From the NCBI RefSeq assembly GCF_020382885.2, contig NC_058513.1:17509641-17573640 (forward strand): a stretch of 64,000 bases of DNA, read 5' to 3'. Position numbers and translations under genes: made by a program. The notes under the pieces were generated by a model that had not been told where the DNA came from, searched no databases, and was given only the letters and a program-made list of their open reading frames with translations. Of this stretch, positions 27,949 through 41,504 are shown piece by piece. Each line of letters begins with the position of its first letter. Within the stretch, counting starts at the first letter, position 1. The stretch is from Scatophagus argus. Lineage: Eukaryota > Chordata > Actinopteri > Scatophagidae.

Positions 27949-30900
27949 CAGAGTGGCTGTGTCTATTTGTCTGACTGAGTATCATGGGAGTTTGTGTGTC
28001 CAGCCCTTCTCTCTATTTATCTGTGTGTGTGTGTGGTGTGTCTCTGCATGTGAGGTAACTACATCCTCATACCTGGCAGCACCTCGTAGATATCCTCCTC
28101 GTCCTCATCGGCGGTCCTCGTCTCCTGCCCTGCTCCCCACCTGCCACTCTGAGAGGCCGGGCCAGCACCGGGCCGAGGCAGGGGAGCGCCCTCAATGTCA
28201 TCGTAGGTCTCCTCATCCTCCCCCTCTTCCTCCTCCTCCTCTTCATCGTCCACAGGGATGATGTCGGAGCTGAGATCTACAGGGGAAGGAGAGGCAACGT
28301 GATGGGCGGCGTTAGCGACAAGATGGAGCACAGCCTGGCATAAAAGACACGCACATGCATTAAAGGGTAAAGTAAGAGAAATGTTCATGCAGTCCTGACT
28401 GCACAACAGGCGAAGGCGCAAGCCATACAGCAGCAGTGACAAGCACTGGAGGCTTGATTTCTGGCTGCAAATAACGTTTACTCTCACCATCTATTAATGT
28501 GTTAATGCTTGCATTTGTTTTGTAAATCACTCAGTAATTCCAGGCCAACAAACAGTCCTGATCTTCTTGAGGAATACAAAGCTAGCAGAGCCCTTTAGAT
28601 CTTTAGGAAACACTCGGCTGGAGGAACCAAACAGAGTGAAGCTGCTTTGAGTTGCCACGCTGCACACAGATGGATCCAACTTCTTGATTATTTAAAATGT
28701 GCCTCAACCCGCCACTTTCCAACTTGAATTAAAAACTTTGTTGTTCTCCTGTGCCTGTGACTGATTGGTTTCTCTACTGCACTTTTATTCCCTTTGTTGA
28801 GCAACCTGCAACTCATTAATGCACTCTAACTGTATTTCTGGTATATTATATTTGTATTTTTTAAATTTAATTTGCTTCATTATATCTCCCTGGAATAAAA
28901 ACTAGTTTTATTCTGACTTAATCAATTTTATTCTGTTTTTTACAGCTTATGAATGACGATCTAATGCTAATTCTAATCTGTTTGCCTACATAAAGCACTC
29001 TGTGTTTGAAATGTGGTACATAAATAAAGCTGCTTTGCCTATTGATTATGATGCATTCCCCCTAATCGCATCTCTTGCTATGTGCCATCTCTCTTTCTCC
29101 TCCCTGTTCCTTTCTGTATTTCTACAATCACTATCAAACAAAGGCAAAACACCAAATATTATCAGAAAAGTCTGCCTCTTTCTCAGGTAAATTCTGGAGG
29201 GTAAATAATCTTCCGGATGCATTTCGTAGTAAAACTGGTCTGGAAGTAAGTAAGACAAACTGCAGAGTGTCTGTTACTTCCCGCAAATCAGTGGCCCGGC
29301 CTGAGCCCATTTTAGAGTAGACTAGGCACGACTGCTCGTTCAGATGGAGGAGCCGTCTCATTGCAAACGACTGGCCACTGCAACACAGGGTATCAGATCC
29401 TCTGCCGTACACCAGCGGCCAAGCAGAAATCAATGTCACTGGAGGATAACCAGAACGTCTACCAATCAATTTCCTGTAAGCTGGAATTCGGTAGGAGAGT
29501 TGGGGGGGTTAGAGGAGAACGAGAGCCACACAGCGGTGCACATGACATGGTGGGTGACATGTCGAATGAGGAGATTCAGGACTCGTGTGTTGGGCTGCGC
29601 AGTTAGTGATGGATCGGGTGGTTTTCACCCGAGTCAGTGATGATAAAGGGCTCCCATTCACTCCTGACCTTTCTGCCCCTCGGAAACACAAGCAAACTTT
29701 AGTGAAAAATTGAGAAAAAACAAGGCTGGGAGGTTTATACTGCTTTAACTGTATTTTCCGTTTAACCTATGTGGTTTTAAAAAGTCAACTTAAGTCAACT
29801 TTATTTATTTAGCCCTGTCTGAACATCCTGGTGTCCTTTATTTTTAAACCCTTGTTGCAAATGAAGACACACACACAAAATAAATGGAGAAAAAAGAAGG
29901 TAAAACCACACACACAGCAGGCACCGCACTAAAGCACAAAGAAATGCTTGCTCACCTCGGAGTATAATCTTGATCTGGTCCACCCATTCTTTGGCCTTTT
30001 CAGGACTGCTGGCAGCAAACTGGCAGGAAAGAGTGACAACAATCCTGCAACTGTAAAACTATACAGCATAAAACTATAAAAGATTTTTAATCTTTTGACG
30101 TATACACTAACTCTCTATCCAGCTGTCTAATAAGGAAAAAAAAAAGCAAATATAATTTTTAAAAGATTGGAGCGACTGGGGAAGTTGTGTTAATGTGTCA
30201 TTCACGCATGTGTTTCCAAATGGCTGATACTTAATTTTTAAGCAGATACAAATATTTGAGAGTGAGATAACAATATAAAGCCAATATTAATTTATTTAAA
30301 CATAATCATGTGTGGCTCCAACTAATGATTAACTCAGATATCCTTTAACATAACAATCATTTTCTCATTTAACAAATGAAATATTCACATTTGATGAAAG
30401 ATGAATATGAATTTCTGGCACTTTTGTTTAAATAATAGCAATAAAAAAATGAATTGACTGTCAGAATAGTTGCCGGGTTTTCTGTGTCAGTTGATTAATT
30501 AATGACTAATTATTTCGGATCTCATCATGTGACGTATGCATTTTTGATAGAGCACCATTAAATTTATTTTTTTGAAAACTGAAGAACTGTGACCAAGATA
30601 CGCCCTGAGAGGGACATTTAAAAGTGAAAACTTTGTATTTCTTGTTATTTCTTGTAGCTTCTCGCTGATGTGCTGGCTGGGCTTTTGAAATTTTCACCAA
30701 AGGAAAAGGATCAATTTTGTGTAAAGACACTCCTACAGCATTAAATTTAATTTCTAAAACAATATCCGTCAATCTGTCTTCCTTAACTTGAATTCAGCGA
30801 CACACACTTTTGATTAGCGATCTGTACAGGTGTGCTGTGGTGGTACAGACCTGGAAAGAACGCCGTCCGGGGGCAAAGAACTCAAAGCAGGAATTTTTCT

Positions 30901-32230
30901 TGGAGTCTTTTCTCAGGTTGGTCACCAGCTGCACGTCGTAGTCACTGATATAAAAAGAGCCCTTCTGGTGTTTATCTGTAGGGAGGAGCAAGCATGTTGG
31001 GATGTTATCAGTTTATGAACCTGTAATGCTTCTGTGTGTTGGCACGTCAGACAAACCTTTTTCACTGCCAAAGTAGTAGAATATTAGATCGTTGAGAACA
31101 CACCACCTCTTTTGCCACTCTGAGCCAAAGAAGCTGTGATCTAGAGGGAAAAAAAAGAGCACCGTGATCAGACAAAATAAGTCAAATGTTCATATTTATA
31201 TTCTCAAATGGCTGTGGTTCTCCAGGTTTGAGGTTTTTTGGTAACTAGATGCTGTTATACCTTTTCGTTTCTTCTCCAAGTAGCCTGTCTTCAAGACTTT
31301 CTTGACATCCTGGGGTGCCACAAAGGGAATGTCATCGAAGTCTGTGAACAAAGAGAATTAATTTAACTATGAAACTGTGAAAAGTGACCAGTACAACCTG
31401 TCAGGGCCCAGCCAACAGTACAAAACCCAAGGATATTCAATTTCACATCTGAGAAACCAGAATCAGAGTTTAGCATTAGCAAAGTTTAGCATTTTTCTCA
31501 ATAAATCAGTTCAAATGCTTATTTTCTTATTGAAAGTTTCTGTGATTCAACTAATCTATTAACTCACTGATTGTCTCAGCACTAACTTCTAACAAGCTCC
31601 ACTTAAAATGATCTCCATTCCCAAGGCAACACACACACACACACACACATGGCATGAATGTAAAGTCTCCACGCCTGTGGATCAAATACATCCCTGCGAG
31701 GCTTTAGGAAACTTGGATCAATACATTTACAGTGCTGCTGAGCACTGCAGTGCACGCATCTGCTCACGTTGCGCTTTTAATGGGAGTAACCTTCCTGTGG
31801 AAATTCAAACATCTCTCTCCAATTTGCAAAGTCAAATTTTAAACATGATAGGACAATAACAAAACTTAAGAGGCTTTATTTAATTAGTGCAATTGTTCGG
31901 TAAGCACCACACGATGCTGTCCACTTAGTGTTTAGCCTACTGTGCTATGAGTGCTGAAGAGAAGTAGCTTTAAAGAACAGTACACTAAATTACTTTTTGC
32001 ACTGTACACATAATGATATTTGTTTTTGTTAGTTTGTTGGACTTGAAAGTTCAGATCTGCCCAATTCTCTTGCTCTCATATGTAATTGGACACACCAAGT
32101 ATATAAAAGACCTACAAATGATGATGTTAACCACAAACAACAATATGACTATGGCAACGCAGCTGATGCGACACAACAAATAAACACCAGTGCCTGATAG
32201 TGTGTATCACTATCATCAGAAATATATATA

Positions 32231-32269
<39 letters not shown>

Positions 32270-35200
32270 AAATACCAGTTGGCCACTACATCTGTTAACC
32301 AGCTACGTCAGGTTGAAATTAGTTTTGAAGTTCTAACAAGAAGTCTGCTTATTTGGCTTTTTGCCATTAGTGGGGAACTTGTCAAGCTGACTCCAGGTCA
32401 GCCTCAAGGGTTGTCTTCCGCTCTGTGCTTCAGCAGGAGTACCTGGCTTTTCCATGTGTCAAAAACAAAGCAAAGCTTCCTCTGAATTCATCAGTCAACA
32501 GGCATTAGCCTTGCTAAAGCAACTGGGGAGCAGGAACTGCCTTTTTAGTCTGAAACACAGGAACAATTTAAAGAACGTTTACACTGGTCAGAGTGACACC
32601 CCATTCAGACCACTGACGACAGGGGGAATGCCTGGAGTCCATCCCTCACAGAAAGGAGCTGTTTGACTGCTGGGAAAAACCAAACATGTCATCCCACATC
32701 TGGGCCCTGTGGTTTAAACAAAGAGCATCCCCCATCATTAGACAAACAGGAACCTCTTTCTCATTCATAAAAACCAGCAACATGAAAAAGCTTCCCCAGT
32801 TTAACATCCAGTCCAGCCATGTGATGCTCAATCTGAAAGTTTTCAGCCTTTTTCTCAGTGATGTCCGTTTGAAAAACGGAGCAAAATAAAGCTGATATTG
32901 GCTTTTTGCTGGACTAACATTCCAGAGATTTAAGTTCACAACAATCCGATCCGGCCTGTGATCCGATAACCCGGCACCGCTTCAGCTCTTCGTGGGCCTG
33001 ACGGATGAGTGGGTCATTCCAGAGCAGAGCCCCAGACACCTCGCCGCACTAACACGCTCACATATCATCAGCCTGCCTTTGTGGATGGACTGACCGGTGA
33101 CACTATAAATACAGAGGTGCTAAGGACTGTTTTGTCAAAGAGGACCTGATTCAGTACATCATAACAAACAGCGGTCATTATGCTCCTCCACCTCATCTAT
33201 CCGCCGGCAGTCCGTCCATTTTTTTCCTGGGCCTGCTTCCCTGTTGCGGCCCACTTCTAATCCCCTCATCCGTCTGCCTCCCTCGCTCTTCATTTATCTC
33301 AAAGGTCGAGCCCGGCTAATAGATGAGGAGGTGCAAAATCAACACGGGATCACTCTGATCTGCTTGAGTCAATAAACATCACACATTCATGCGTGTTTAA
33401 CACTTTAACGCAAGGTTACGTGACCTCGCTTGACTGTCCTCCTAACGCGGGTACGACACGCACCGACTTCAGTGAAAATGGAAACACAAGAGTTCTAGAT
33501 TCTTCCACAGGGTAGCAGCAGAACCTAAACACATCGCACCGCTTTATGCTGCTTGATCCCACCCTACGCAAAAGCAGAATCTGATTGGTCCTGAGTTAAC
33601 AATGCCTCCTTTAATGAAAATTACACACTAACACCTCTTTGGGACCCATGCAATTTTAAGTGGATATTCAGAGGTAATGTTGTTTGAAAATGTGTAATTT
33701 AGGGCGTTAAAAAACCCCAACAACCATCATGGTGTTTGAGTTTTGAGCATGACTACAGGCACAGAGAGACACATTAATGCATCTAATTAAGGCCTCATCA
33801 AAATCGCAGACAGACGGCACTCTTTCATAAAAATCATAAATTGCATTATCAATTATTCAGGGCAATGCCATGGCTTCATTTTCATCCCTTTTGCGTTTTA
33901 ATTAGCACCATCCACAGCTTTGGTATTGACATTAATTTGATGGCAATTTATTGATATTTCAGCATAACCTATTTAGCTGAGTGCAATTACCAACAAAGAG
34001 AAGCGGACAGATGAGATGTTAGAGTCACGTCACGTGTTTTGTAAATCAAGTAAATCAAGGTGAGGAGTTGCTACAGGACACACTAACTGAATCTAACTGC
34101 TCTCAGTGGTCATCAGCAAGAAAAGACATGAGTCACTCCGTTTCCAAATGGAAGGAAATAATCAATAGAAATTGACCAGAGATATGCGTTTAATTGATCC
34201 CGACAAAGGAACACTTCCATAAGCAGGCTGACCTGTGTGCTGATAAGTGCTCTGTTCTGCTGCCTTCCTTAACTTGTTTTAAACTCGGGTGGGTGGTTGG
34301 GTAGGGGGGTACACAACAATGCATCTGAGCTGCCAGCAGTTTGCCACAGCTGCAATCTCTCATTTGGTTATTCACACTCTCTCAGCATGGTGTTATGAGC
34401 TCAGCGTTGATCCCGCAAGAAAAGGCTGATTTATGTCAGCATGACCAGAGGGAGTTAATGTATTCTCTCATTAAAATCCACTTTACTTAGGCTGAAAGTC
34501 AATCAAAGGCTGGATAGAGAGTGAATCAAAATGAAGGGAAATGGTTGGGTGGGAGGACTAATATGTTACATTAGATCTAACGGTGGTCATAATGCAACAA
34601 AGATGTTATGAAAAAGCAAAAATGCACTGAAGATGTTGATGGTGCTACAGAAGATGGAAAGCAAGCAGTCGCTTTAGCATCTCTTCTTTGAGACGGCAGG
34701 AAGGCAGAGAGACGCGACAGCGCTGTCACGGCTCAGGCTCAGCAGGGGAACATGTACTTCCACAGGCAGGAAGCGCTATTGTGTCCACAGCTTTAGAAAC
34801 ATCTACGTTAGCCAGTTACACAGAGAAAGTCTGTGAGATGAGGGGAGAAAAAAGCCCTAAAACTAAAAAGCTTTTTCTTTCTTTTTTTCTCTAATCTGTG
34901 CTGCTTTTTATGTTTTAAAACTTTAGAAACATGTTGCCTGAAGTCATGCAGATGTATATTATTTAAAATGCAATATAAAGAAGATGATTTATTTATAATG
35001 TCTGACATACCAGCACTGTATTGTCATATCGGTTGCCTCCTCTGTTCTGTGTGTGTGCTGTGTGAGTATTTGTCTGAAAGTCTGTATTTCTGTCATTCTT
35101 TGTGCTTGTAAATTTATACTATATTATTTTAGTTTATACTATATTTGAAGTCTCATCTGGTGGTGTAAATTGTCGTGAGCACCGTATGTGTTTGCTTTGT

Positions 35201-38200
35201 AATTTTTTTTATTCATGTTGTTTGCTGTCGAGCTGTGACTGGTAATTTTATTTCTCAAATAATTGTTTACTCTGAAAAATATTGCCGATTACTTGTTCAT
35301 CGACGCCACATTTTCACACAACTCACTTGGTTTGACCAGCAGTCTAAAAGACTGAACTTTACTCGTGTAATAAACTAAGAAATCCAGCAAAGTCCGGAAA
35401 ATCCAGAAAATTGTATTTTTGGAATATTTGAATTAAAAATGCCTTAAAACAATTAACAAAAGGCTTTATGATTATTTTTTTCTATGGGGTAATTAATTAA
35501 TAAGCATATTAATTGATTAGCCAATAAAGAAATTAATTAATAAAAATTTAATCTCAGCTCTATTCTGCTTTTTGCTGCGCTTGTTTTAATACCACTGCCC
35601 AACCAAACGGTCTAGTGAACAGAATGAAAATAATCTATATAATAAAACTTATAGCTAAATCTGACAGATTTACATCACATTAGAGAAATTCAATACATGC
35701 TGTCCCTCAGAGATAAATAAATAAATAAACGTAAGAAAGGGAGAATCTCATTTTTTAAATCCAGAGGCACAGAGAAAACTACAACATACTGCCAGCAAAA
35801 CACACGGGTTAAAAGAGGCCACTTTTAAGGGTTTAATACATCTACAGCATTTAGGAGAGGGTAGAGGAGGTGACCCCCTCACAGCACAGGTAGGGATCAA
35901 AATCAGCGAGTTATCATGCGTTTTCTTTCTGCTGTGCTTAGTCCTTGAGCGCTTTCATAGCGCCTTTCGATGCAAGAGGTATTGCATTGAATGCAGCATC
36001 AGGGGGCAGGACCTGACCCCCGTGTGAACTCTGCTGATGAGGTGAAACAGAAGGCAGAGAGGCTCCCCCGGCCCTGAGGGGGCTGCAGGGAGGAATGCTG
36101 CTGACTCTACAGACGAAGCCAGCGAGACCGCAATCCTCCTCGATACTGTCCTTGATTAGGAAAAAGGATTCACTCGGTGCACCTTCACCCACCCGGCGCT
36201 CAATCTGCGTGCAGGCCGAGCTAAATTGATGCATTTTTCCTCATTACAGTAGAAGGCCTCTGCTGCATGTCCCTCCAGCGAGGCGGCCGTCGAAGGGGAG
36301 GAGAGAGACTGAGAGGCTCTGAGGTTAAGGGCAGAATGTCCTCCCTGCCCTCCTCTCCTCCCTCTGATTTGATTAGGACTTCAGTCATCGATACATAAAC
36401 CGTGTTTAGAACCTCCTAATGCATGTGTTTGAACCAAAGAAAACATGCAGTGCATTATATCAGGCTGCATGATGCCTGTATGGTTGTCTAATAAAGTTTA
36501 ATGGGACTGGGAATTTATGCAGGAGTCATTAAGGATTTTTTTTCTTTCTGATCAAGGATGTCAATGAGATTACAAATCTTAAATGTCTGTCTCCTGACTG
36601 AAGATAAAAACTTTACAACTGAGCGAAGCAGAACAGAGCAAAAACTTTTAATGCCGACACATATTAAATATTTTGCATCACAGTTCTCTTTTCTTGAATA
36701 ATCTGGAAATTGAGTCATATTGCAGCATCAGTGCTATGCAGAAATATCTGACGTTTTTCTCTCTTTTGTTGTCTGACTTAGCCTGTTACACTGGATGCAA
36801 TTTGGAAAATATTTCTGTGCCTCTACAACGGATTAGATGCCAAGTCATTCTAGGCTCCGTTTTGCTCTATTCCTACCTTCCAACATCACAGGCCGGCCAG
36901 TGGAAAGACACTAAGGGGCTAAATTTACTATGTGACATCGGCTTCCCCCTGGGCAGCCATAAGCAGCGTATACAGCGACCCTGAATTTCCCTTTTCTAGA
37001 TTTACTACCACTATTCAAATGCTTAACTGCAGATACAATGATCCTCTAATCGCTGGGGATGGTTTTCAGCTGCTTCACTGACACAGACAAAAAAAAAAAA
37101 AAAAAAAAAAAAACAGTGGTAAGAATATAAATACCAACAATGGAAGAGTTCAGGCCCACAGGAGAGCCTGCAGATCTGTGATAAAAACGAGATATAACGC
37201 AGTCAATGACAGAGCCTGGAGGCTAAAACACTCACAGAAAATCAACGCACTCGCCCTCTGAATGTACAGTTATTGCAACTTTAAAACGCTTCTGTTATTT
37301 CCACTAAAATGCTTTAAATATAATTTTAGCAATGAGAGTAAGTAAATATGTTCCTGAGAATCGTGTTATTGCACTGTTTTCAGGGTAATATCTCATGCCT
37401 GTTACCTTTTTTTATGTAACTGCTCTTATTTTATAGTCACGGCTGTTACATATTATGCCAATAAACAATTATATGATGCCATCATTCGCTGACTCCTGTC
37501 ATAAATCACCAGTGAGTCTCAGGGCAACAGGTGTTACAGAAAATGTATTGTGTGGATGAAAATAAGGCCAAATGCTCCTAAAAAAATCAGCATCTTGTAC
37601 AAAATTGCAATTTGTTTCACTTAAAAAAAACAAAAAATATTTATTTAAATTATCTTCAGCATACAAAAACCTTTTTTTTTGTTTACCTCAATAATATTCA
37701 TATAAATAAACAGTTAACCATTTACAACTCATGAAAAGATTATCTACTCGGCCACATTTTTCCTATCAAGTTTTACTGTGTTATAAATCCATTCCTAATA
37801 TTTGCAGGAGAGAAATACTGTGATATACTGAGAATATTTTTAGTTGCTTTCCATCCAGGCTTTCATAAATAAATATGAGTAATGGATGAATAATTATTTA
37901 ATTTGGCCTTTGGGGAGAAAGACGGAACATGCCAAAATCCTTTTGCACTTGTTTTACTTTCCATCGAAAGGAATATGGATTAGCTTAAAACACCCTCAAT
38001 AAAATAATAAAAGTATTGTGCCAGTACATAACTTAATTAAATTTTGTGATAATATTTATTTTTGTATGACCAGTTAACAGTAAAGTAAAAATAAAATAAT
38101 TGTGGGGGAAAAAAGGATTTTGCCAGAATTCAACTTTTTTTTGTAATAATTCAAGAACTTTTCAAATGTTTTTGTCTCATCTACTTTAATTCGCTTAAAA

Positions 38201-38766
38201 AGTAATTTGCAAATGAACTATAAAACAGAACAGCTTTGCTGTGCTTCACCCAGAGGAAAACAGTAAATCCACCTCTATGACAGTAACTACCGCAGGAGTC
38301 GTTTCAAACTGAGCTTTTGACAATAAACAAATGAACTCATAGAAAAATATACTGCTATATAAAACAGCAAGGACAATGATTATTTAAGTTTTTGGGTTTT
38401 TTTAACAACGTTTTACCCCATGCCACCAAAACTGACGAGCATATCAAATTTAAAAATCAATAATTTAACCATTTTTTAACCTGGCATTTCATAAACTGTT
38501 TTCACTTTAACTGTGATCTATATTCTTAAGTTAATTATCCAAATGCATAACTGTTTCGTTTAACACAACCAATCACAGATTTCATTGTGTCAAACAGGAC
38601 AATGTTCCTTCACTATAAAACGTCTCAATCGACCGGCTTCTGATGCCATTTCTTTACGATGAGCTAACTTACGGCGTGGGTCACCATGAATCAGTGATAA
38701 AAATTCCCAATGTGGATAAGCAATCTTCAAACAGCATATGAGCCCACGGCAGCTCTGTCCCACTTG

Positions 38767-38811
<45 letters not shown>

Positions 38812-39642
38812 GCTGGCTTCCAGTACTGAGATCCTGGTGTAAAGAGGAATACATCCTAAACATCCTCGAATAACTCCACAAGGGCATGTTAATGACCTTA
38901 AAGTGCTACATTACAGCAACAATTAAACAGAGGGATCCCAGAGGCATTGGGAGCGGCCGTGTCACTGTCTATGTAGAGGCCAACACATCTCTCCCATCTC
39001 CATTTATTTCCCTAAGAAATCAGCAGGGCCACCTGGGCTTGGCATTGAAACTTCATTCATCTCCAGAAATGGATTCCAGTGGAGGGCAAAATCAAATTCT
39101 CATTTGCAAGGCAGGGGGAGAAAGAGAGGGAGTGAATGCAGGAGGTACCTGGGAACGCTAACCTCTGGGTGAACCCGCCGCATCTGATAGTTTTGCTATT
39201 TGTCTGTGACATTGACAGCTCTGGGGGAGATTAGGAGCCACCCTGCCCCAGCTTCCCACTTTGCATTCTGCCTATGTGCCTCTTTACAGATGGACTGCTG
39301 CACATTTACCTTCGCCTGTTTTCCCTGGGTTTCAACAAGGCACTACACCAGAGGCAACAGAGGGATGTAATTATATGGGATGCAACAATAAAACAAAGCA
39401 AATGAGGGGAGAGCTGCATCACAAGGGCTTACAAACCGGGAGGATGCAAAAAACTGCACGGTGTGGCTTTTGGTGGGGGGTGAAGCCGGAGATGAGAGTG
39501 ATGGATGCCCTTCGGTTAAATACGTCCAAATCCCCCCTTCAAGCCACTCTCTTCTTGCCAGGCAGTGTGAGTGAGTGTGTGAGAGAGAGTGTACAAGATT
39601 AATAGTGTAAACAGCAAGGGAGAGAGGGAGAGAAAGGCAGCC

Positions 39643-39706
<64 letters not shown>

Positions 39707-41459
39707 ATCAGCATCTGCAGCAGCACAGTAGCCCTAGGGGGAATAGAGTGAACTTTTGAACCCTGGTGGCAAGCAGTCGCAGCGATGCACAGAGCCTGCT
39801 CCTGCCTCGTAATGTGTGTGTGTGTATGTGTGTGTGTGTGTGTGTGTTTTTCCAGAAAAGCACACAGGCAGCAACTGAAAGAGGAAAGGAAGGAGTGAAG
39901 GAGAATGAGGAAGAGTGGAGGTCATTAACATATTCCTCGCTTCCTTGCAAACTAGCAGCCGCAATCTAAATGTCATAAAATCCATACAACGATGAATGCC
40001 GTGAAAAATTAATCTCCAGGCGGATATTCTGACAGAGAGATACAGTAGATGGATATCATAGAGTCCAAAGAAACTTCATGACCGCTGGGCGTTCTCTGAC
40101 AGGAAGGCCAATCACTCACACAACTTTGGACCGAGTGCAGACAGGTCACAGGTTGGCCGAGCAGGAGGTCAAAGGTCAGAAGTTCAGTATGTGGGCAGAC
40201 AGCATGACCACAGGCCAACAGGCCTGGGAGGAGGTCATCTATGCAGACCCAAAAATACTCTCCAGGTGCTGCGTACAAAAGAGACAAGCTGGAGTAAATG
40301 CCACAAAGCAGTTTGTTAAGCGATGCCTCTCGTTCTTTAAGCACCCAGAAACTTCTCCACAACTTAATGTTGACATCAAACACAGACGAGGGCCACTTGG
40401 CGCCTTAAACACGATGCTGATTAACCCCTAATGGAGCATCAATCCGTCAGCTGCCGTCATTTTTCCTACTTCACCCACTAACAGACCCGGGCACGCACCT
40501 TCAAAAGCACTTCACTTTAAATGGCTTTTTCAAGCTTCAGCCAAAATGACAAAATTTAGATTTAATATTCTATTTACCAGCACCGTGCAGTAATGTTGAG
40601 ACTGTGCATCGGCTCCTCATATTCAAATGAGAAACAGGCAACAGCAAGACATAACTTCAAATTGGTTATCCTACTGCATTCTAATGCAAGTAATTGGTTT
40701 CGGAAACTGGAGAGTAATCACTGCCAGGAGTCACATTCCTGCATTCTTTAAATAGAAAATAAACAATCCTACACAACAGAACACACTTGCATTAGAACCA
40801 ATTAACTGATTGAACATTTAGGTCAATTTTCAAGGTAAACAAAAAAAAAAAAAAAAAACAATCTTTAAATTATGAGGATATTCAGCCTTTTTTTCCTAAC
40901 ATTTTTCACCATCTTTGGACCAAAATGATTCATTGATCAATCTGGAAAATAATCAGCAGAATATTCAAAATAATCGCCAGTTGCAGCCTTATCTAACAGC
41001 TCTATTTTTCATATAAATCTAAAGAATTATATGCAGTAAATATATACAGTAAATCATCATAGTGTATGCAGGATCACAAAATCAAAAAACCGATAAAGTG
41101 GCCTGATATGAGTATGGCAGATCATAGCAGGCACAGGCAAGTTTTGTGTGGAAATTCTTTAGACCCAGCATCCACACCTGGGCAAATTAGGTGGCACATC
41201 ATAACAGAATCATTACGATCACAAAGACGAAGAGAGAGACGCATCAAAGGCGTCATCTTTTCTGCACGCCTCCCAGAACAAAGCTCTTCCTGCAGTGCTC
41301 TGTCATCGCTGCAGCTTCACAGCAAACATCCCCGAGCGCCAAGCGGTGCTCCCCCAATCCAACAAAAACAAACACGCCATTTCAACTTCGTAAACTTGAC
41401 CTGCAAATAGCATGACAAGACTAAAAACCCCACATCTCCAGCTGTCTTCCTGGGGTCTA

Positions 41460-41504
<45 letters not shown>

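Noticed and set aside
39343-39726. 127-codon minus-strand ORF with an (SL)n run
   Set aside because: Created by the (GA)n microsatellite; no other protein-like content.
40009-40431. Overlapping 124- and 117-codon ORFs on both strands
   Set aside because: Both strands open over the same DNA, with no recognised domain; the segment is better explained by its nuclear-receptor site cluster.
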